37,347 bases of DNA, taken from assembly GCA_019456185.1 (NCBI GenBank), contig VRUH01000017.1:1-37347 (forward strand), given 5' to 3'. Under the pieces are notes generated by a model. The model did not search any database. It had not been told where the DNA came from and worked only from the letters and a program-made list of their open reading frames with translations. This DNA is from Candidatus Glassbacteria bacterium. Lineage in GTDB: Bacteria > Gemmatimonadota > Glassbacteria > GWA2-58-10. The translations under genes and the position numbers were made by a program. Below are positions 32,201 through 37,347 of this stretch, one piece after another; positions within the stretch are counted from its first letter, which is position 1; every line of letters begins with the position of its first letter.

Positions 32201-32818
32201 TCCCACCAGGATACCCCGGCCGGTCAGCCCCCGCTGCCAGAGGGGACGGACATTCATGTTGGCCAGCGCCCAGTTGAATATTTTCCCGTCCTCGGCCAGG
32301 GTTGTCCCGTCTCCAGCGGCTGAAACCGGTTCAGCCTTACTCTTTACCTTGACCGAATTAAGGTAAATCCGGCGGTTTTCCAGTACGCGCCATACATCGG
32401 GCCTGGCGGCCAGCTCGGCCACACGGCTGGCCGTGGTGGTAACGGCCACAATATTTGCAATCCAGAATGGGCGGTAACTTTTTACCTTGCCCTTGCTGTG
32501 CTCGGTATTGAGAAAATTAATCAACGTGGCCTGACTACGAGCGGATTCCAGCTTGAGCGTTTCCACTACTCGGCGATGGCGCTCCTTGCGGGTGGCCCTG
32601 CCGCGGCGAAGCTGGTTTTCCAGATCGATCAGGTCGAAACTTAGAGATGGGGCCACCAGGACAGTTATCGCCGAGTCCGGGGGCGCGGCGCGAAGTGCCT
32701 GCTCGAATTCCGGTTTCAGCGGAGCCGCCGCGATTACCGGGCCGAAAGCGGCAACCGCAAACAAAACAGCCGCAGCGAGGATTTTGCTCAAACTGCAGCG
32801 CTTCGCCGAACTGATCAC
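29285..32818 (-). CDS. Secreted subtilisin-like (S8) protease with C-terminal dockerin-like module
   Basis: A 1177-residue exported protein. GTG at 32818 has AGGAG nine bases upstream. A signal peptide spans about residues 1-31, followed by a propeptide-like region (about 35-150). The S8 domain has the triad D209 (VGNIDSGVDGTHP), H253 (ITHGTGTMG) and S434 (GSSFACPLAAGVAA), with oxyanion N354 (AAGNYG). After about 490 come beta-sandwich domains, including an Ig-like/CARDB-like segment (GLVSPGEQIGVVLTLTNNG) and two D-TTPP/D-TTRP-led domains near 935 and 1040. The end (about 1113-1177) is a two-repeat dockerin-like module: GDGDLNGKVDIFDLLAMLK and LDINGKVNIFDLLELLKLLKN. No cohesin is visible in the window, so its partner or sorting role is unknown. 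Confidence 0.9.
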   Translation of the reverse strand: MISSAKRCSLSKILAAAVLFAVAAFGPVIAAAPLKPEFEQALRAAPPDSAITVLVAPSLSFDLIDLENQLRRGRATRKERHRRVVETLKLESARSQATLINFLNTEHSKGKVKSYRPFWIANIVAVTTTASRVAELAARPDVWRVLENRRIYLNSVKVKSKAEPVSAAGDGTTLAEDGKIFNWALANMNVRPLWQRGLTGRGILVGNIDSGVDGTHPALAAKWRGANGATVTESWFDAIDGSTFPFDDNPITHGTGTMGCMVAQSGADTIGVVPDAQWIAAKAFDVNSGDPETVLRCMEWMADPDLDPATVDDVPDILNLSFADPASEGCSEYYWTALDNLKLLGVVPILAAGNYGAGSGAHGFKVAPPANSPNYFAVTSVDSLWQWASESMPGPSLCDPNVIKPDIVAPGHQIITTNGTQFSSLLYRNITGSSFACPLAAGVAALVRQANPELTPDEVYDILRSSATDLGVAGPDTLFGYGAINADSAVALAGSPTRPWLTITGIELAAGADGLVSPGEQIGVVLTLTNNGLSAGSVSATVTSNSIDVTVTSGAVSYGSISNGGSGNNASSPFALSFSQSIPLAEIRTFDVNLAIGEYSQILAFAIDVGGEPPTPVETFATHDINKAGLSITNYGTVGVDDNDGGGFVYPRTSALRPDHLFQGGLMIANSPNTVSDASYRDNGVINFNRDFNAVTGGNLEIFQPGGYADQEIHGVYADSNADVPLGVVVSQRSYGWAGSADEDFIIVEYSLAGAADSALKGLMVAQHIDWDVNSDNDNDFGAYERENALMYMFDGSSDYYVGNVLLTQGVGGARILNFYDDIADGFSGQEKWAAMISNPWKDTVSAAVGDYSQILSAGPVYLKPQQELVVAFAIVGGEGLDDLRANAAAARVKWAEVAAVRGLDTTPPSLAVTPMRNQAPERQNYQLLLSATDSVSSVEEVRVYWRDFSPQLTGWVWVTAGAVDDSGNMAALLPKRPEGTRVQYYVQAIDTQGNQAIRPEKVPDEYFSFYVGDTTRPLISSTALSGSPDGSGMLIIATVTDTDLGTVAAILLTGPQAADTLLMSPSGDDNSFSAVVSGLEPDAEVGYFVEATDTLGNFARYPADAPDELLQLVFRPVLAGDGDLNGKVDIFDLLAMLKVISGRQSPTDSERLAMDLDINGKVNIFDLLELLKLLKN
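29402..29430 (-). repeat. Dockerin-coding DNA repeat, copy 2
   Basis: These 29 bases code the DIFDLLAMLK core in the subtilase and match 9606-9634 at 28 of 29 positions. The corresponding second repeats (9499-9528 and 29308-29337) are less alike. Confidence 0.8.
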
Positions 32819-32912
32819 GGGACTGATCTCCTGAAACCGTTAGCGGGGGGATCGGTGTAAGTATGGGGCAAGACGGCCGGACAATATATTCAGCAATAAC
32901 CGTACCCGCCAC

Positions 32913-33434
32913 CTACTGACGGCCATCGGCCGGGCGCGAGGAGAGTGACTTGATCTTCTCGATTATCCGGGTGGTGGAGTAGCCTCGCTGGAACGGCAGG
33001 CTGTAAACCTCGCCGCCGCGCTGCTGGACCACTTGATGGCCGACAATGTTCTCAATCGACCAGTCGCCGCCCTTGACCAGCACATCCGGCTCCACGGCCT
33101 TGATCAGTTCCAGGGGCGTATCCTCGGCGAACAGGGTCACGTAGTCCACGCTGGCCAGCCCGGCCAGCAACAGGGCGCGGTCGCTCTCCGGGTTTATCGG
33201 CCGCTCCTCGCCCTTGAGCCTTTTTACAGATTCGTCCGCATTCAGACCCACCACCAGGATATCACCGCAGGCGGCGGCGTCCTCCAGGTAAGCGATGTGG
33301 CCGGGGTGGATAATGTCGAAACAGCCGTTGGTGAACACCACTTTACGCCCGGCTGTTTTTTCGTCACGGAGCGCCTCCGCCAGTTGCCGGCGGTCCAGGA
33401 TTTTATCCTCGAACGCCCTTTTAGCTGAGCCCAT
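32913..33434 (-). CDS. rfaE2: D-glycero-beta-D-manno-heptose 1-phosphate adenylyltransferase (RfaE2-type)
   Basis: A 173-residue nucleotidyltransferase of the size of the stand-alone adenylyltransferase domain of HldE. The motif [22 protein letters not shown] holds the H-x-G-H catalytic site, followed by [15 protein letters not shown], the [16 protein letters not shown] block and DVLVKGGDW, ending in [14 protein letters not shown], as in the family. It makes ADP-heptose for lipopolysaccharide inner core, which supports a diderm host; it could also supply ADP-heptose for glycosylation. The kinase domain (RfaE1) is not in this window. GGGAG lies seven bases before ATG 33434. It is downstream of the broken zinc-ribbon gene and upstream of the subtilase on the same strand. 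Confidence 0.93.
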   Translation of the reverse strand: MGSAKRAFEDKILDRRQLAEALRDEKTAGRKVVFTNGCFDIIHPGHIAYLEDAAACGDILVVGLNADESVKRLKGEERPINPESDRALLLAGLASVDYVTLFAEDTPLELIKAVEPDVLVKGGDWSIENIVGHQVVQQRGGEVYSLPFQRGYSTTRIIEKIKSLSSRPADGRQ

Positions 33435-33496
33435 CGCATAACTCCCGTTTTAAGGCATTTCCGGCCTGGCGCGGTAACAGTGAAACCGGGCCGGAT

Positions 33497-34178
33497 TCAG
33501 TTGAGCAGCAGCGCGTTGGACAGTTCGATCCTGAAAAAAATCCAGCGGGTCATAGGCGCCGCCGGTATGAAAAGCCTTCACTGTCCCGGAAAACATCACC
33601 TTTGGTCCCCGCGCCTCAACTGCAGCACGCGGTTTTCATTGGCCCCGTGGCGCAGGGCGTTCAGGCTGACCTGGCCGTGGGAGTCCGGATCGTCCATCAC
33701 CACCTCCATCCGGTATCCGTCGCCCTCCTGCTCCACGCTGGTCACCAGCCCGCTCCAGATCACCCGTTCCCCGCCGAATTGCTCGCGCAACGCCTTGCGT
33801 CGAAGCTCGGTGACGCGCCCGGATCCCGTCCTGGCGGCTGAGCGCCTCGTCGAGATCGATACCGCAGACCGGGCACAGATCGGCATCGTCAGGGATATTA
33901 CTGCGGCAGGCCGGGCAGCGGATCGTACTGACCGGCTGACTGAATTCACGGCGGGCAACCGCCCTGCCGGCCGAGGGTTCGGCGACTTGCCGGGCTGCCT
34001 CGGCGGTACGGACATCCGGCTGGACCGCCTGATTCTGTTCGAGAGTATCCTGCTGCTTGTGATGTTCGGAACCGGCGGGCTTGAATGTCCATCCGCAGTC
34101 CCGGAAGGTGCAGCGGACCGGACCGGAGTCCGGGTCGTAATCGAACAGGCGCTTGCACTGCGGACAGCGGATCTTCAT
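33497..34178 (-). pseudogene. Zinc-ribbon protein gene broken by three frame changes
   Basis: ATG 34178 directly follows the TAA of the peptidase-barrel gene (TAAATG), and the first 115 residues have two zinc-ribbon-like motifs: CPQCKRLFDYDPDSG and, after a linker, CPACRSNIPDDADLCPVCG. The coherent C-terminal part (TELRRKALREQFGGERVIWSGLVTSVEQ, then MFSGTVKAF and FFRIELSNALLLN) lies in alternating frames. Reading it needs a one-base skip near 33825 (GGG), a one-base addition near 33601 (AAA) and a one-base skip at the A-run 33534-33540. Restored, it would be about 226 residues with two similar V-(W/F)SG-x-V beta segments. Either the gene is decayed, or the sequence has homopolymer errors here. 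The function is unrecognised. Confidence 0.75.
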
Positions 34179-37049
34179 TTAGTAGTCGAAACCGAAGAAG
34201 AAATTGGAATAGTACCGCCTGCCCAGCATCGGTTTCCCGCGCGGGCCTTTCTTAAGCCAGTTGATCCTGCGCGCGCGGTCGAGACGCAGGATCAGCGGTC
34301 CTCCCAGACTCATTCTCAGGCCGAACCCGGTGCTGCCCAGCAATCCCGGATAACTTTCGTGCTTGTCCCAGGCGTTGCCGACATCGAAAAATATCGCGCC
34401 CTCCACGCCCGGCAGCGGTAGTCGCCCGATACCCAGCCAGACATCCAGCCTGTGCCAGATCGGGAAACGCAACTCCTGGTTGACCAGCACGCTGCGCGAA
34501 CCGATAATCGACCACCGCGGGTAGCCGCGCAGTGTCCAGCTTCCGCCCATGATATAGCGGTACGGGATTGTCCCGCCGCTGTAGCGGCCCTGCACCCTGA
34601 CCGCATAGGTGCTGAACGTTGATAATCTAAAATATTTCCGGATATCCATCAACAACGAAATATTGTCCGTCCGGCCCTCGCTGATATCGGTGCTGAGCGC
34701 CATGCCCAGGTGCCAGCGCTCCCCGTCAATCGGGCCGTAGGGCAGGAAAATCGAGGTGTCCTTGATCAGCGACACGGAATTGGTCACCAGCCAGGAGTCG
34801 CGCTTGAAATTCAGGAAAAAGTCTTCCCGGAAGCTTTTCATCACGCTCATGCCGGTCTCGATCCTGTAGAAGGTCGAGAACGGGTAGCTGAACACGCCGA
34901 ACACCCCGTGCTCGCGTTCGTCGTAGAGCTCGTCACGGATGAAGTCCACGTAGCGGCCGGCGTAGCGAAAAGCACCGTAGCCGTAGTTTACCCGTCCCTT
35001 GCGGTTGTAATAGGTCACCATCCCGTTAAAACTGTCCCAGAAATCGGCGGTGGAGGTGGCCGAGTTGCCGGCGGCGATCAGGATCAGCTCGTCGCTCATC
35101 AGGTCGCTGAACATCAGCAGCGCCTGGCCGTAGGTGGTATTGCCGTAGTAGGGCGACGGCGTATAGCCCACCTGGGCGTAGGCGAAATCCAGAGTGAAAT
35201 CACGCTTGTAGGGCTGCTTGTCGGCGATCCGCTTTGCCACCTGCTCCCGGTAGTCCGCCCAGTCCCACTGCACCACGCGGGTTTCCTTGTCCATCCTCAG
35301 CGAGTCCACGACCGTATCCGGCATGGCCATGTAGTAGATATCAAGCTGGCCGGCGTTCAGGGCGGTGAAACAGAACCCGCTGTCGTCGGCCGCCCAGTCA
35401 AAGCCGAACATCCCGTTGTAAAAGTTAGTGAGCTGGGCGCCGGTCCCCTCCGGATCGATCAAGTAAATATTGGGCATGCCGTTGCGGTCGCTGACAAACG
35501 CCACCCGGCTGCCGTCGCTGTTGAATCTCGGCTGGCTGTCCTTCCAGCGGCCCATGGTCAGGTAGCGAAGGTTGCGGGTCTCGCGGTTGTAGAGGAAGAT
35601 ATTCCGGTAGCCCTCCTCGCCGTGGACCGTGCGGTCGGAGCTGAACACCACATAGCGCCCGTCGGGCGAGATATCGGGGTAATCGTCGGCGTAACGGTCG
35701 CTGGTGAGCTTGGTCAGCCGTTCGCTGCGTAAGTCGAAGAGGTAGATATCGGAAAAACCGGATACGCTCAGGCCGCTGAAAACGATCTCGTTCTCATCGG
35801 GTCCCCAGGCTGGCGAACTGATCCCCACCAGGCCCTTGAACTTGAAGTGCTTGAGTTTATCGTTTTTCTCCAGGTCCCAGATAAACAGGGCGTCTTTTTC
35901 GCGGAACTTGCTGCTGAAGAGCAGCTTGCCGTTGTCGTTGGCGTCCATCCGGGTCTGGAACGGGTGGAACGACTCGTACTGAGCGCTGCGCCCGCCCTTG
36001 ATGTGTTTCTTACGGTTACGCTCATCGGCCTCCAGCAGCACGCTGTAGATATCCAGGTAGCCGGTGCGGGCGGAGAGAAAAACCACCCGCTGCTTACCGC
36101 TTTTGGGAGAGCGGTAGACCGCCGGGTGCATATTGGCCCAGCTGTGGGTGGCCACATCGATCAGGCCGGCGATTTCTACTTCTTCCTTGTCCAGCACGTC
36201 GGGGTAGTACTTTTTCTTGAGCTGATGGTGCCACCACTTGCCGAAATCCTCGAGGCTGATCCCGTAAATGTACTCAAACAGGCTCGCGAAATCGGGAAAC
36301 ATGGCCAGGTTCTCGTACATCCGCACGAAATGCTCGTCGCCGTAACGCTCACCCAGCATCATGTGCACGGATTGACCGAGCTTGTAAATTATCCCGCCTC
36401 CGGCCAGGATATCCATCCGCTCCAGCGGCGGCATGCGGTCGTTGAGCACCAGGTCGCGGACGTACATGTCCCCGCGGGTATCCCATTCTGTGCTGAAATA
36501 CTCGGCCAGGCCCTCGGTCCACCACAGCGGCATGCGCGCTTTCTGGCCCCGGGGACGGATCCGGTAGGACTGGTTGGCCTTGCTGATCTGGAAAACATGC
36601 ACCATCTCGTGCCAGAGCACGTGACGGAAGTCCTCGAACGAGCCGTTAAAGGGCAGCACCACGCGGCCTTTCATGAACTCGGTGAATCCGCCGACTCCCT
36701 CGGGGATGAAGCTTTCGATCGTGTTGGTCTGCTGGAAGTACTGATGGGCGCTGTAAATGATCAGGGGTATGCGGCGGAAAACGTGGTGGTTGAATCGGAA
36801 AGACAGCCTGTCGTAGGCGTCCTCGGCGGCTTTGAGCGCCAGATAAGCGATCTCCTCTTCTTCCGGGTAGTAGTAAAGATCGATGTGCTCGCCGCCGAGA
36901 ATCTTCCAGTCGAAATCGCTGTACTGAACCTTGTTCTTGCCGAACCCGCCAAACTGGGCCGGGGCCGGGATGCTGAAAGCCATAACCAGCCCCAAACCCA
37001 GCAGCACAACCCGTCGAAAAAGCGCTCTAAACGGGACTTTCTGATCCAC
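34179..37049 (-). CDS. Peptidase MA-type metalloprotease / TolB-like propeller / Omp85-like barrel fusion
   Basis: A 956-residue exported protein with three parts. GTG at 37049 has AGGGGG six bases upstream; a signal lies at residues 10-32. Residues about 45-290 form a gluzincin-like peptidase domain with VLWHEMVHVFQI (H147, E148, H151) and PLWWTEGLAEYFSTEW supplying a third ligand (E183). Residues about 310-590 are TolB/PD40-type propeller blades (SPAWGPDENEIVFSG, YPDISPDGRYVVFSSD, QPRFNSDGSRVAFVSD, FGFDWAADDSGFCF). The C-terminal part has many amphipathic strands and ends GFGLRMSLGGPLILRLD and FFFGFDY, like an Omp85/surface-antigen barrel with a C-terminal aromatic. Such fusions occur in FCB-group genomes; the role could be surface proteolysis or outer membrane assembly. 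The zinc-ribbon gene follows directly. Confidence 0.85.
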   Translation of the reverse strand: MDQKVPFRALFRRVVLLGLGLVMAFSIPAPAQFGGFGKNKVQYSDFDWKILGGEHIDLYYYPEEEEIAYLALKAAEDAYDRLSFRFNHHVFRRIPLIIYSAHQYFQQTNTIESFIPEGVGGFTEFMKGRVVLPFNGSFEDFRHVLWHEMVHVFQISKANQSYRIRPRGQKARMPLWWTEGLAEYFSTEWDTRGDMYVRDLVLNDRMPPLERMDILAGGGIIYKLGQSVHMMLGERYGDEHFVRMYENLAMFPDFASLFEYIYGISLEDFGKWWHHQLKKKYYPDVLDKEEVEIAGLIDVATHSWANMHPAVYRSPKSGKQRVVFLSARTGYLDIYSVLLEADERNRKKHIKGGRSAQYESFHPFQTRMDANDNGKLLFSSKFREKDALFIWDLEKNDKLKHFKFKGLVGISSPAWGPDENEIVFSGLSVSGFSDIYLFDLRSERLTKLTSDRYADDYPDISPDGRYVVFSSDRTVHGEEGYRNIFLYNRETRNLRYLTMGRWKDSQPRFNSDGSRVAFVSDRNGMPNIYLIDPEGTGAQLTNFYNGMFGFDWAADDSGFCFTALNAGQLDIYYMAMPDTVVDSLRMDKETRVVQWDWADYREQVAKRIADKQPYKRDFTLDFAYAQVGYTPSPYYGNTTYGQALLMFSDLMSDELILIAAGNSATSTADFWDSFNGMVTYYNRKGRVNYGYGAFRYAGRYVDFIRDELYDEREHGVFGVFSYPFSTFYRIETGMSVMKSFREDFFLNFKRDSWLVTNSVSLIKDTSIFLPYGPIDGERWHLGMALSTDISEGRTDNISLLMDIRKYFRLSTFSTYAVRVQGRYSGGTIPYRYIMGGSWTLRGYPRWSIIGSRSVLVNQELRFPIWHRLDVWLGIGRLPLPGVEGAIFFDVGNAWDKHESYPGLLGSTGFGLRMSLGGPLILRLDRARRINWLKKGPRGKPMLGRRYYSNFFFGFDY

Positions 37050-37234
37050 TATCTACCCCCTCACCACGTATCGAGCTGAAATATCAAGCCGCATGACAGT
37101 TTACTACACGGTTTCCCGGAATTCAACCCGTGCGTCAATCCGGGGATACAGATAGTTGTTATACATGGGGGAATAGGGATTGTTCCCGCTGTCCGGCGAT
37201 AAAACCGGCTGGCAGGGGGAAAGCGGGACCGGGT

Positions 37235-37347
37235 TCAATTGACCGGCTCCGGGGGATCGTCAGCGAAAATAATCCGTTTCCACCTGCCCGCGGCAAATTG
37301 CCTGCTGCTGTACGGCTCGTACCACGGCAGGGCGATACCGAGTTCGA
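37235..37347 (-). CDS. C-terminal end of a gene cut by the right edge
   Basis: A minus-strand frame open from the window edge encodes 36 residues, ELGIALPWYEPYSSRQFA then AGRWKRIIFADDPPEPVN, ending at TGA 37237-37235. The mix of W, R, Y and D residues looks like a real protein end rather than noise, but no family is recognised from so little. A 185-base gap separates it from the peptidase-barrel gene; that gap holds a 7-base inverted repeat TCCCGCT/AGCGGGA (37184-37228) without a T-run. Confidence 0.45.
   Translation of the reverse strand, partial: ELGIALPWYEPYSSRQFAAGRWKRIIFADDPPEPVN

Noticed and set aside
1-37347. CRISPR arrays, tRNA or rRNA genes, complete insertion sequences with terminal inverted repeats
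   Set aside because: Reading through the gaps showed no regular spaced repeats, no tRNA-like fold or rRNA-like segment, and no transposase other than the RAYT.

Overview
This is a GC-rich bacterial window with dense coding on both strands and no rRNA, tRNA or CRISPR array that I can see. The gene content suggests a free-living diderm of the FCB/Gemmatimonadota-like candidate phyla: a TolC-type outer membrane protein, an Omp85-like barrel fusion, a heptose-nucleotide enzyme, bacillithiol synthesis (BshC), DivIVA, a lipoprotein with a TNPLDP-type mature end, and secreted proteins with dockerin-like modules. The phylum is an inference from family content, not something the sequence proves.

Layout. 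(1) 1-9.8 kb is a saccharide and secretion region: a partial exo-rhamnogalacturonan-lyase-like gene diverging from a sodium:solute symporter, a RAYT (REP-associated transposase) with its palindromes, and a leftward run of a dockerin/DUF4091 glycosidase-like protein, a TolC-family channel and an FG-GAP propeller protein. (2) 9.8-15.7 kb is a leftward housekeeping run: rlmH, a DUF123 gene without an obvious start codon, a methyltransferase, bshC, yggS, divIVA and a purine nucleoside phosphorylase. (3) 15.9-19.4 kb is a rightward envelope trio (PQQ-like propeller, PEGA protein, lipoprotein) behind a near-consensus sigma-70 promoter. (4) 19.3-22.5 kb is leftward: rsmI, a YlbF-family gene and a secreted transglutaminase-like protein. 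(5) 22.7-24.3 kb encodes a sigma-54 activator with a degenerate receiver.

(6) 24.35-26.45 kb is an AT-rich island. It holds a potassium-channel-like membrane protein with large flanking cytosolic regions, converging on an unrecognised 112-residue protein, with a shared bidirectional terminator between them. It is the best candidate here for an undescribed system, possibly defence or stress related, but function is unproven. (7) 26.5-29.1 kb has two tandem phosphofructokinases with different phosphoryl-donor signatures. (8) 29.3-37.3 kb is leftward: a peptidase-propeller-Omp85 fusion, a zinc-ribbon gene broken by three frame changes, rfaE2, a large subtilase ending in a dockerin-like module, and at the right edge the tail of another gene.

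Themes. Extracellular polysaccharide and protein breakdown plus envelope biogenesis dominate the accessory genes. The same dockerin-like module appears in two unlinked secreted enzymes, N-terminal in one and C-terminal in the other.
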